A stretch of 64,000 nucleotides of DNA, taken from the NCBI RefSeq assembly GCF_028769735.1, contig NC_088194.1, positions 1,682,319-1,746,318 on the forward strand, given 5' to 3'. The notes below the pieces were generated by a model. That model saw nothing but the letters and a program-made list of their open reading frames with translations, did no database searches and had not been told where the DNA came from. The translations under genes were made by a program, and so were the position numbers. Shown piece by piece: positions 25,516 to 37,061 of this stretch (position 1 is its first letter; every line of letters begins with the position of its first letter). Source of the stretch: Zonotrichia leucophrys gambelii (Eukaryota > Chordata > Aves > Passeriformes > Passerellidae).

Positions 25516-28500
25516 TCATGTCCAGCCCCTCCCCCACCTGCAGGGAAAAAGGGGGTTCTGGGGGGCCCTGTGGGGATAAGGGGGGGTCTGAGGGGTATCT
25601 GGGGAGGGGGTCAGGCAGAGCCATGGCTGGAGCTCCCCACTGACCTGTCCTGGGATTTCCTGAGAGCTGCAAGAAAAAGAGGATGGGGTGATAATTGGGT
25701 GCCCTGGGCCCCAACCCAACCTGGGACCTTTAAATGCCCACTGGACCCCTGAGTCCCCAACAGACACTGATTTCTACTGGACTCCTAGGCCCCTGCACCC
25801 CAAAGCACCCCTGAGGAGCCCCAGACCACCTGAGCCACCCAGGTACTCCAACCCCTTCCCCAGGAACCCCGAACCCCTGAGCACCCCTCAAGCCTCAAGG
25901 AACCCCAAGAATAGAATGCAGGGAAGAACCAAACTGCTCCAGGATCACTGGAGGGCTCTCAACATCCCTGCACAACTCTCCAATACCTCCCAAAAAGCCC
26001 CCAAAAATCCCAGTGTCACCCAAATATTCCTCAAGGCCCTTCCTGGACAGCCCAGGACCCTCCAAAAGGCCCCCAAACCTGTGAGCATCCCAAGCAAAGG
26101 TCACTGGGGGCTCAGCTTCCTCCAGCTCAGGGGCTTTGGGTGATGCCCCAGCTGCCCCTCCAGTGCGTGGGGCGTCCCCCGATTCCTGTAGGACCTTGCC
26201 TCCCCCCCCCATTGTCACCCACCCCAGCGGTGCCACCAGTGACAGTCCCCGATGACAGCCAGGAGCAGGAGCAGGAACAGGAGGGTCCTGCCGACATTCA
26301 CAGCAACTGCTGGGAATAGAGGGGGGCACACTGATGTGACCCTGAACCCTGGGGGTCCTGAACACCCTGGTGACCCTGTGTGACCCCACCTGTGACCCAG
26401 GGTGAGCCAGGTGTCACCTCCAGGGCCAGCTCAGGGCTGAGTGCCTGGAACACGCGGTGCCCGTCCTGTCCCAGCTGGTTGGTGGCCATGCACTGGTAGG
26501 TGCCCAAATGTCCCAAGCTGATGTCCCTGAGCTCCAGGAGGGGACCCCGGGCCACCTCCTGCCCGTTGTGCAGCCAGGTGAAGGTGACAGGGGCTGAGCC
26601 CACCTGCACTGAGCAGCGCAGGGTCACGTTGTCACCTGCACGCACCTGGTGTGCCAGGGGACCAGGGGTGATGGTGGCATTGGCCACGGGCACTGTGGGG
26701 ACATAGACAGGGCTGTCACTTGGCAGGTGGGATGGGGGTGCCGTGGGTGGGGTCATCCCCAGACCGAGTGTCCCACTCACCCAGGACGGTGACATTCAGG
26801 GGGTCACTCTTGGCCACGCTGTCCCCGTCGCTGACCCAGCACTGGTACTGGCCACTGTCATTGTCCCCAGCGTGGTGCAGCTCCAGGTGGGGGCCAGTGC
26901 CCAGCACTGCCCCTGAGCCCTCCCGGTGCCAGGAGAAGGACAGGGGACATGTCCCTATGGCCACCTCACAGCTCAGCACGAGGCTGTCCCCCAGTGTCAC
27001 CTGTCCCCCGGGTGGCTGCACTGACAGGGACACCCCTGAGAGTGGGATCCCTGTGGATGGACACAGAAGGGATTGAGGACCCAGGAAGGTGGGAGACATG
27101 GGAGGGAAAGGAAGGGATTGGAGGGAAGCAGAGAGGATCCCAGTGAGTAGAAGGGGACCCTGGGAGGCAGGTTGGGACCTAGGGACAATGGTGAGACCCC
27201 ATGGAAAGGTGCAGAGACCCAGGCAGGGATGGGGAACTGCAAGAGAGACTGAGGAGACTCAGGGAATGATTTGGGGTTTATAGATAGGCTGGAGGACCCA
27301 TGGAAGGAAGGGAGACCAGAAGGTGGAGTAGGGACCTTGGAAAGGGTGGGGAATCCAGGGAGGGATGGGGAGGACAAAGAGAGGGATGAGGGATCAAGAG
27401 GGGGAACTGGGCAGTCATGGGGGAAACCAAGAGGGACTTGGGAAATTTTGTATGACCCAGGGAGGAGTAAAGAGAGGCATGAAGGATTCAGGCAGGGATA
27501 GGAAATCCTTGGAGGATGTCGGGCTTCCCTGTCCCCATCGTAGCACTCACTGTGTACTGTCACTGTCACCGTCTTCGACACGCTCCACTTTGACACCCCT
27601 TTGCTCACCCGGCGCTCACAGTGGTAGTTGCCTCTGTGGTGCTGCTGCAGAGGGGACAGGGACAGCTCGGTGCCATCACAGAGCCCCTCCAGTTTCTTCC
27701 CCTCATGGTAAAATGACACTGAGGTGACCATGTTGTTCCGCCAGCTCTGGCAGCGCAGTGTCACCATGTCCCCCTCCAGCAGCGTCCGTGCTGGCGCTTG
27801 TAGCACAAGCCCGTCTAGGGGACAGAAGGGTCCTGTCGTCCCTGATGGCACCGGGACCCCCCCATGTGGTACACTGGGGTCCCCAATTCCAACAAAGGGT
27901 TCCCCCACAGTGGGATGCTCTGGGATGTCCCCAGAGCAGGGGACAGGCTCTGGCCACACAGGAGGTGACCCATAGGGCAGAACCAACCCAGAGCCCTTGG
28001 GGTCCCTGGAGGTGGCAGCCTGGGGACACCTGTAGCCCCCTCACCATCTAAGACTCTCACAACAGGGCTATGCCCGCTGCCGGGTCTGTCACACTTGTAC
28101 GTGCCACTCTCGGTGACAGTGAGGCGGTCCTGTCTCTGCTGCCCCCAGCGCCGTCCATCCTTGTACCAGGTGGTGGCACTGGCGGTCCCCGAGCCCTGGC
28201 AGGTCAGTGTCACCCGGTCCCACAGCACCGCTGGCCTCCAGGGGGGCTCCACGAGAAGCTGGGTGGTCTGGGCACCTGTGGGTGACAGGGGACACCAGCC
28301 TGCCAGGGCCAGTGTGGGGCTGGGGACAGCACGGTGGGGCCATGGCATCCCCCGAGGACTCACCAGCAAGGCCGAGGGTCTGGGCTGGAAAAGCAGAAGG
28401 GACAGGGCTCAGTGGCGGTGGCACTGCAGGGACAGCAGCATGGGGGCAAGGGGTGTGGGTGCTGTCCCCAAACTGTCCCTCTGGGGACAGCAGTTCTTGT

Positions 28501-29104
28501 GGGAAAGTGTGTCTGAGTGGTCCCCAAAAGATTTGGAGTGGCAGGGGGACATGCATGTGTCACAGCCACCGTGCACCACATCCCTGTGATACAGACTCAT
28601 TGGGACCATGGACACTGAGGCCATCGTGGGCTGAGGCAGAACATGGGGATGCTGTGGACCTGAGGCACAAGGACATCACAGACACAGCCCATGCTGGCCC
28701 AGGTCACCCCCACCAGCTCATGATCCCATCCCCATGATCCCATCCCCATGGCCACAACTTCACCGTTCTTGTCCCCTTCTGTCTGTGTATCCCAGTTCCC
28801 TTGTCCCTATGCCCAGAGCCACCTGAGCCCAAAGGTACCAGTCCCCGCATTGCTGTCCCCACTTCCCCATCCCCAAATTCCTGCCCTCTCTTCTCGTCCC
28901 CAAAGCCACTCTACATCCCCAGTCCCACCCAGGTCCACTGTGGGTAACATGGACTGGCACTGCTGGCATTGGGGACCTCAGGGGACCCTGCAGCCCCCCT
29001 GTGCCTCCTCCCCTCCCTATGCCAAGTGTGTCAGGCCCGTGCCCAGGGCACTCACCCCACAGGATCAGCGCCACCTTCCCGGCCATCCCGGTGTCCCCAG
29101 CCAT
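25516..29104 (-). CDS. Fc receptor-like protein, four Ig domains, short tail (locus 1)
   Basis: Immunoglobulin-superfamily membrane receptor of the FCRL type. Exons on minus: 29104-29056 (leader MAGDTGMAGKVALILWG), 28384-28364 (21-bp mini-exon typical of Fc receptor genes), 28275-28045 (Ig1, TLTCQG...YKCDR), 27814-27551 (Ig2, TLRCQSW...YHCER), 27050-26781 (Ig3, VLSCEV...YQCWV), 26692-26390 (Ig4, TLRCSV...YQCMA), 26306-26223 (membrane helix TLLFLLLLLAVIG), 25666-25645, 25567-25516. All phases fit: 1296 bp, 431 aa. N-glycosylation sites include NAT in Ig4 and NVT in Ig3. The tail ends early (PCRWGRGWT) with no tyrosine, because the next exon's frame and the last acceptor have decayed. Likely a cell-surface receptor without its own signalling motif. 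The ligand is unknown. Closest intact relative: locus 5. Confidence 0.82.
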
Positions 29105-31160
29105 GTGCACTGGCTGTCACTCGCTGCTGTGGCCACCGCTCCCCTGGCTGGCGGCTCTTCGGATGAAGGGGAAGGAAGCGAGGTCATGTCTGTCCCCATG
29201 TATAGGTGGCCCTTGGTGGGGGCAGGGTGCCCATGAGCTGGGGACAGGCTGGGGACAAGGCTGCATAATCTGGGGACATGGTGGGGAAATGGTGTTGCCA
29301 GGAGTGGGGGGCTCAGGGGATGTGAGGAACAAAGGATGGGTGTCCAGGAGAATGGAGGTCCAGGAGAAATGGGGTCTCCATGCCTGGGCGTGATTCAGGG
29401 ATGGGGGTGCTGTGGGAACATGGTCCCCAGAGATCAATGGGGGTGTCAGGGTTGGGGGTGCAGAGGGAAAAAGGGGACCCTGGGGAATAGGGGTTGTGGG
29501 GGAAGAAGCAGCCCATGGGATGGGATCAAGGCAATGGTGGTACTGGACAATGACACTCCTGGTATGGAGGTCCCCAGGGAGGAGAGAAATCAAGGCAATG
29601 GGGGTCCCATGGTTGGGTTCCCAGGGGAATGGGGGTTTCAGGGATGGGCAGTGGCTGGGTGAGCACAGGGGTCACAGCTCCTGCCCTGGGGGCCTCAGAT
29701 TTTGGGGTGACCCACAGCCTAACAGACCCAACCTGGGGTGCTCTTTTCCTGTGCAGGCATCACATGGGGGGTCCTGGATAGCTCTGCCTCTGTGCCCTCC
29801 CCTGCCCTTGAATTTTTCCTCTCTTTATTTCTCTTATTTCCTTATTTTCCTCACTTTTGTGGCAAGGGCCGTCACCCCCAGTTCCTGGCTCAGCAATCCC
29901 AGGGAGCACCTGAGCAGGGAGTGGGTTGGGGGGAGACAGGGTAGGGGAAAAATTGGGTGTAGGGCGTGCCGGGAAGGGTGGGGAGGCTGTGAGTGATGGA
30001 GGTGTTGGGCTGTGCCCTCTCAACAGTTTCACTTTGTTTTCCTTGGAAAAGAAGGAAGCAGCCGTTCGTGCTGAGAGTCAGATGGGAAAGGGAGGGGGTT
30101 CCATTCTGGGGGGCATATGCAGGAGGGTCTTGTCCCAGGAGGATCCTTTCCCGGGGAGTGGCACATCCTGGCATGAGGGGACCGGTCTCGGGGGTGGCAG
30201 CCCTAGAAATGTCCCTGCACATTCCGGGCTGGGTGCCTGTCCCAGGGGTGGCACATCCTGGGGACCCCTGTCAATGCAAGGGTGGGGCCCGGCCATGGCC
30301 CAGCCCCACTGCACAGGGATGGCCATTGCCCAGCCCTGCTCTGGCCAGCCCCAGGTGGCAGCCAGCACCTGAGGGTCCCCCCTGTCCCCTTGGCTTTGAT
30401 TTCTGGCAGCTTTAGAGCTGCTGCAGAGGTGAGAATTCTGTGGTGGAAAAAGGCCTGCCTGTGGTTTGCGGAGCCCTGCAAGAAGCACAAAGCCCAAAGG
30501 GAGCCCAAGCAGTGGCTCTGAGAGGGCCTTTGATGGTTTTCAGAGCAAGGCTGGCTGGAAACTCCCCCTGTAGGGGCAGCTGTGTGGGAACCAGTCCAGA
30601 AATGCAGCATTTTGTCCCTTTGCCCAAGGGACTGAGGGTGCCCCAGCACTACTGCAAATCCCACAACATTCTGCTCCACAGCCTGACCTGGACCCTCCTC
30701 CTCCTCCCTGCCTCGCCGTGGATGGACAGTGACCGGATGCCCCGCACCCACCACAGCCATTCTCTCACTGCCCTCCACACCTGGATGGGGAGAGAAAATT
30801 GAGCAAAGGGTTCCTGGGTTGAGACAAGGACCAGGAGAGATCACTTATCAAATCCTGCCACGGGTAAAACTGCCTATGGTTTAGAGATATGAATTGAATT
30901 TATTGCTGACAAAATCAGAGCAAGATAAGGATAAGTCAAATAAACCCTTCAATACACCTTCCCTCTGTTAAGAATAACTATGTAGTTATTGGCTTTCTCT
31001 ATTATATTGATTTTTTTCAAAATATTTTGATACAATACAGTTTGTATGCACTTTTTAACTGCTTTAGATACTCCACAATTTCTCAGCCCTTTTACCTTAA
31101 TCCCTGGGTAGAACATATATTTTAGTGTCATAAATAATATAGTTTAGGTTCCCACAAAAG
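29105..31160. other. 5' flank of FCRL locus 1, duplicated module
   Basis: No gene. 29110-30800 is shared, diverged, with 32590-34290 and 37070-38170 (same orientation) and with 43400-45500 and 58500-59630 (inverted). The best-kept piece is 30410-30690 (gaattctgtggtgga, gaagcacaaagcccaaag, tttgatggttttcagagc). 30850-31160 is AT-rich, unidentified. Confidence 0.6.
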
Positions 31161-31893
31161 ATCAAGATAGAGACAATGTACTGTATATTACAACATTAAC
31201 TGTTGCAGAAGTAGCTAATGCCTTTAGTTGTGTAACTAAGTTATAATGGTGAGAATAACTCAGAAAATTTTGTGAAATAGGTAATGTTGATTTAATGTAC
31301 TGGTGAGGTATCTCATCTGTATGAGAAGAACACATTGAAAAGTAGCAAGTAAATAAGCATCCAAAGAAAGAATGCAAAGAGGAATTTACCACTGACCTTC
31401 CATTATCAAGAATTGTCAAACCACAGAACAGGGCGACCTTGTGAGAACATGAAATATATAAATTTAATCTGCAGTATGGCATGTACTTTATGAAAATGAA
31501 TCAAGGGTCAAACCAAGCAAAAGGATTCCTGGAACATGTGATCTGGAAGAAATGTTTGAATATGTATAACCCTCCTGAGTATGTATTTCACCAATACAAT
31601 GGAAAGGTATGTAGGAAGAATTGTTTTAGTTAACAGTGTGCCTCTGGCAGTTGCCAAGCACCCAGCAGGCTGTTTAGTGTCCCTTTTATCCCTTATTAAA
31701 CATTTACAATTTTGAAAGAGTGAGCCTTGTTTCTCAGACAGATTGACCAAAAAATTGAATTTTGGGTACAACAAGAGGGAAAAACATTGTGTGCTCCCCC
31801 AGCACTGGAAGGGTAAATGAGGGGCCCTGTGGGGTGCTGTGAAGAGGAAGAAGAGATCCCTGAGGGGAATTGATGCCCCCAGTGCCCCCAGTG
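31160..31893 (-). repeat. 3' flank of FCRL locus 2, shared with locus 6 in inverse orientation
   Basis: This stretch is the reverse complement, with divergence, of 63486-64000: for example agtgtgcctctggcagttgccaagc here and gcttggcaactgccagaggc near 63729, and the gtcaaaccacagaac end near 31425 against 63962. It marks the locus 2 tail as a copy of a locus 6-like gene. No coding content. Confidence 0.8.
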
Positions 31894-32586
31894 TCACAGC
31901 ACATCATCGTAGTCACGGGGGTCCCAGATGGTGGCTGTCCCAAAGCCCTGGCAGGTCAGTGTCACCCGGTCCCACAGCACTGCCGGCCTCCAGGGGGGCT
32001 CCACCAGGAGCTGGGTGGTCTGGGCACCTGTGGGTGACAGGGGACACCAGCCTGCCAGGGCCAGTGTGGGGCTGGGGACAGCGGGGTGGGGCCATGGCAT
32101 CCCCCGAGGACTCACCAGCGAGGCTGAGGGTCTGCACTGGAAGGGAGAAGGGACAGGGCTGGGTGAGGGTGGCATCACAGGGACATTGGCGGGAGGCTCT
32201 GGGTGTGGGGGCTGTCTTTAAACTGTCATAGTGTGGCAAGGACCCCTTGGGGACAGAGACACACCAACTGGCCCTTGCTCAGTTAGGATATGGAGACACA
32301 TTGGACACCCAGAAATGGAAACTCAGCAGTGGTTGCAGTGGCCACCCCCACCAGCCCCATAATAGTTCCCCACATCCCTGTCCCCCCATTATTGTCCCCC
32401 CTCTCCTGTCCCCACAGCCCTGGTCACCTCATGCTCTGCCTCTGCAGCCTTTTGGGACCTCAGGGGACCCTGCAGCCCCCCTGTGCCCCCTCGCCTCCCC
32501 ATCCCCGGGGTGTCAGGCCCATGCCCAGGGCACTCACCCCACAGGAGCAGCGCCACCTTCCCGGCCATCCCGGTGTCCCCAGCCAT
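31894..32586 (-). CDS. Fused mini FCRL gene: leader, half Ig domain, receptor tail (locus 2)
   Basis: Exons on minus: 32586-32538 (leader MAGDTGMAGKVALLLWG), 32136-32116 (21-bp mini-exon, TLSLAG), 32027-31894. The last exon starts as a normal Ig1 exon (AQTTQLLVEPPWRPAVLW then DRVTLTCQGFGTATIW) and switches without a break to the extreme C-terminal tail sequence of the family, DPRDYDDVL plus stop. A deletion has removed the rest of Ig1, all other Ig exons, the membrane exon and the first tail exons, and the join is in frame. Splice sites and frame are intact, predicting about 67 aa with a signal peptide, one Ig cysteine and no membrane anchor. It may be a transcribed relic, a small secreted peptide, or nothing. 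Confidence 0.6.
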
Positions 32587-34520
32587 GTGCACTGGCTGTC
32601 ACTCGCTGCTGTGGCCACCGCTCCCCTGGGTGGTGGCTCTTCGGATAAAGGGGAAGGAAGCGAGGTCACATCTCGTCCCCATGTGTAGATGGCCCTTGCA
32701 GGGGGCAGGATGGTGACAGGATGGGCACAGGGTGGGGACCTTGTGGGCCATGGTGGGGAAATGGTGGGGCCAGAATTTGGAGTCTGAGGTGGTGTAGGGA
32801 GCCAGGGATGGTTGTCCAGAGGAATGGGGTGCCCAGGGATGGGGTCCCATGGGAATGGGGGTCCCAGTGGATGGATGGACTCAGACTCGGGAATGAAGGT
32901 GCCAGAACAATGTGGTCTCCAGAGATTTGTGATCATGGGATGGGGGCCAAGTGATGGGGGTGCCAGGGGAAAGGGGAACCCTGTGAGAATGGGGGGTCCT
33001 GGGGGAATCAATGTCCCCAAGGGAATGGGGCTCCCAGGGACTGGAATTACCAGGATAGGGTTCTTTGGGGTCGGAGATTGTGAGGAATTGCAGTCTAGGG
33101 AAGGCGTCTTAGGGAAGGAAGGACAAAAGGCAATGGGATTCCCATGGCTGGGGTCCCAAATGAATGGGGGTGTCAGGGATGGGCAGTGGCTGGGTGGGGG
33201 CATGGGGGTCACAGCTCCTTCCCTGGGTGCCTCAGATTTTGGGGTGACCCGTGGCCAGCTGCTGCCCCCTTGGAATGCTTGTTTCCTGTGCAGGTACCAC
33301 ATGGGAGTCCTGGGTATCTCTGCTTCTGTGCACTCCCCTGCCCTCGATTTTTTCTTTCTTTATTTCTATTTTTTTCCTTATTTTCCTCACTTTTATGCCA
33401 TGTCTCCTCAACCCCGGTCCCTGGCTCAGATATCCCAGGAATCACCTGAGCAGGGAACGCATTGGGGGGGCCAGGTGAGGGGGATAATGGGGAGCAAGGA
33501 GTGCAGTGAAGGGTGGGGAGGCTGTGGGGGATGGAGGTGTTGGGCTGCGCCCCCTCAACACTTTCACTTTCTTTTTCCTGGACAAAAAGGAAGAAGCCGT
33601 TTGTGCTGAGAGTCAGATGGCAAAGGGAGGCAGTGTCTGTCCAGGGAGGGCACATCCAGGAGGGTCCTGCCCTGTAAGGTCCCATTTGTGGGGATGACCT
33701 GGGGGAAACCAGGCCAGGGGGTGACACATCCTGGCATGGGGGGTGCTGGGGGTGGCAGTTCCAGAAATGTCCCTGCACATTCCGGGCTGGGTGCCTGTCC
33801 CAGGGGTGGCACATCCTGGAGACCACTGTCAGTGCAAGGGTGGGGCCCAGCCATGGCCCAGCCCCACTGCACAGGGATGGCCATTGCCCAGCCCTGCTCT
33901 GGCCAGCCCCAGGTGGCAGCCAGCACCTGAGGGTCCCCCCTGCCCCCTTGGCTTTGATTCTGGCATTTTTAGAGCTGCTGCAGAGGTGAGAATTCTGTGG
34001 GTAGAAACAGGCCTGCCTGTGGTTTGCTGAGCCCTGCAAGAAGCACAAACCCCAAAGGGAGCCCAAGCAGTGTCTCTGTGAGGGCCTTTGATGGTTTTCA
34101 GAGCAGGGCTGGTGGGAAATTCCCCATGCAAGGGCAGCTGTGGAGGAACCAGTCCAGAAATGCAGCAATTGGTCATTTTGTCCCTCTCAGCAAGCGACTG
34201 CGAGAGCCCCAGCACTACTGCAAATTCCACACCAATCTGCTCAACAACCTGACCTCGACCCTCCTTCTTGAACAAATCCTGCAGCCCTTTGGTACCTCCA
34301 AGAAAGAATGTTTGGGTTCTGGATGTGCACAGCAGAAGAGAGGGAAAAGTGTGGCAATATTGAGCAGGGGCTGCACACGGGGGGCTGGGGAACATGGGTG
34401 TCACAGCAAGAGCAGTGAGTTCCCAAGCAGGGGAATTCAGGGCAGGCTGGAGTAGATTTACCAGGGAATCAGACCCTGAGGCACACCCTGGGTCACCCCC
34501 AGCCCGAGGGTCCCGCTCAC
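32587..34520. other. 5' flank of FCRL locus 2 and downstream of locus 3
   Basis: No gene. Same module as at 29110-30800, including the block at 33960-34275. The 3' end joins the broken locus 3 near 34480, where the missing fourth Ig, membrane and tail exons should be. Confidence 0.6.
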
Positions 34521-37061
34521 CCAGGACGGTGACATTCAGGGGGTCACTCTCAGCCACGCTGTCCCCGTCGCTGACCCGGCACCGGTACTGGCCGCTGTCA
34601 TTGTCCCCAACACCACCAGGCAGGGGCAGGTGCCCAGCGGTGCCCCTGAGCCCTCCCGGGGCCAGGAGAAGAACAGGGGATCTGTCCCCGCAGCCACTGC
34701 ACAGCTCAGCACCTGGCGGTGCCCAAGTGCCACCTGTCCCCCGGGGGGCTGCGCCCACAGTGACACCTCCGAACGTGCAACCCCTGCAGGAGGGGGGGGC
34801 AGCAGGGGACAGTGAGGGACCTTGCAGGGTCAGGGAGGGGCAGGAGGATCACAGTGAGGGAGAGGAGGCGTAGAGATAGGGGGGGCTTGGAAACAGGGAG
34901 ATAGAGGGTTCTGGGAGGAGACATCTCGGGGGGGTGGCGACACCAGAAAGGGTATGGGGACCCAGGGAGGGGGGGATGTGACCTGAGGAATGTGTGGGGA
35001 CCTCAGAGAGGGGTGGGGGGATGCAAGGAGGAGTGAAGGGACCCGATGAGGGATGGAGAGACACACGCCAGGAATGGAGGACTTGGGGAGCAACCCGGGG
35101 CAGAAATGGCAGGACACAGAAGAGGTGTATAGATGGGGGTATAGATGTAGGGCTGGGGGACCTGGGGAAAGACCTGAGAAAGAATGGGAGAGCCAGGGAG
35201 GGACCCAGGAAAGGTTGGGGGCCACAGGGCAGGTGTCAAGGAGGGCTGAGGATCCCTAGGCTGTGCTGGGGTAGCCGAGGAGGCTGTGGGGGCTCCCCAT
35301 GCCCATCCCACACTCAGCAGTGAGCACCATGATGCAGAGCCCCCCCTCAGAGTGCACCTCACAGCTGTAATTCCCCGAGTGGGAGACTCCCACGGTGGGA
35401 AACAGCTGCAGGGACCCCTATGGGCCCCCTCACCTGCCTGTCCTGGTAGAACGCGTGCAGGAGGGGGACTTGGGGCTGCAGGGGGCTGGGGGTGCTGAGG
35501 CAGCTGAGAGTCAGGGGGACCCCTCAGTGGGCTTAGGGGGACCCTCCAGCACCAGCACTGAGAAGAGCTCTGGGAAGGAGAGGGGAGGTGAGGACTGTGA
35601 CTCTGAGTCGGCTGGGAAGTGGCTTTGGGAGTGTCAGGAGTTTGGAGTTCCAGCCGTGGGGGTGCTGACCATACACTGTCACTGTCACTGTCACCGACTG
35701 TGCCAACATTGACATTTCAGCATCCAGCCAGCCCCTGCAGCTGTAGCGGCCACAGTGGTACAGCTGCAGAGGGGACAGGGACAGCTCGGCCCCATAGTGG
35801 GCCCTCCCCACCTCCTTGTCCTCATGGTAGAATCGCACTCTGGTTCCACCAGCGCCGGCAGCTCAGTGTCACTGTGTCCCCCTTCAGCAGCTCCCGTGCC
35901 GGTACCTGCAGCACCAGCCAGTCTGGGTGACATGGGTGTCCTGTCACACTGGGGTCCCATTTTCATGGGGATCCCCCCACTGGGTCACACCCAGCGCACC
36001 AGGGGTCCCCAATTCCAACACTGGGATCCCCCCACTCTGTGATGTCCCCAGAGCAGGGGACGGGCTCTGATCACACAGGAGGTGACCCATGGAGTGGAGA
36101 CCACCGAGAGCCCTTGGGTGCGAGTGCAAGCCTGGGGAGACCCAAAGTCCCCACACCGTCTGGGACTGTCAATGGTGGGCTGCAACCGATGCCGAGTCTG
36201 TCACACACGTAGGTGCTTTTCACATTCACAGTGAAGTGGTCAGATCCCTCCTGCCCCGAGCACTGCCCATCCTTGCACCAGATGGTGTCACTGACAGTCC
36301 CCGAGCGCTGGCAGGTCAGTGTCACCCTGTCCCACAGCACCGCCGGTCTCCAGGGAGGCTACACCAGGAGCTGGGTGGTCTGGGCACCTGCGGGTGACAG
36401 GGGACACCAGCCTGCCAGGGCCAGTGTGGGGCTGGGGACAGCAGATCCTGTGGGAAAGCGTGTCTGGGTGGTTCCCCAAAAGATATTTGGCAAAGCAGGG
36501 GGACATGTCTGTGTCACAGCCACCCATGCACCACATCTGTGTGGCACAGACACTTTGGCACCATGGACACTGAGGCCACCCTGGACTGAGGCATATCATG
36601 GGGACATGGGTAGACATCCCGAGGATGAGGACACCACAGACACAGCCCATGCTGGCCCCGGTCACCCCCACCAGCTCATGATCCCATCCCCATGATCCCA
36701 TCCCCATGGCTGCATCCTCACCGCTCTTGTTCCCTTCTGTCCCTGCATCCCAGTTCCCTTGTCCCTATCCCCAGAGCTACCTGAGCCCAAAGGTGCCAGT
36801 CCCCACATTCCTGTCCTCACATCCCCATCCCCAAATTCCTGCTGCTGTTCCTGTCCCCAAAGCCACCCTACATCCCCAGTCCCACCCAGGTCCACTGTGG
36901 GTAACATGGACTGTCACTGCTGGCATTGGGGTCCTCAGGGGACCCTGCAGCTCCCCTGTCCCCCTCACCCTCACCATCCCTGGGGTGTCAGGCCCGTGCC
37001 TGGGGCACTCACCCCACAGGAGCAGCGCCACCTTCCCGGCCATCCCGGTGTCCCCAGCCAT
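34521..37061 (-). pseudogene. FCRL pseudogene (locus 3)
   Basis: On minus: leader 37061-37013 intact; mini-exon 2 deleted (the sequence jumps near 36442); Ig1 36387-36157 with TAG at 36361-36359 (LLV then stop, where other copies have GAG); an Ig2-type exon 35922-35670 with a frameshift between CRRWWNQS and RFYHED; a further Ig exon about 35572-35325; an Ig3 exon 34783-34521 that is 7 bp shorter than its 270-bp relatives and so out of frame. Ig4, membrane and tail exons are absent. The combination of Ig2b, the extra Ig (Ig-x) and Ig3 suggests an ancestral copy with more Ig domains than loci 1 and 5. Confidence 0.85.

Noticed and set aside
26997..27986. Long open minus frame of about 330 codons read as one protein
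   Set aside because: It runs through an intron between clear Ig exons in the wrong frame; a GC-rich artefact.
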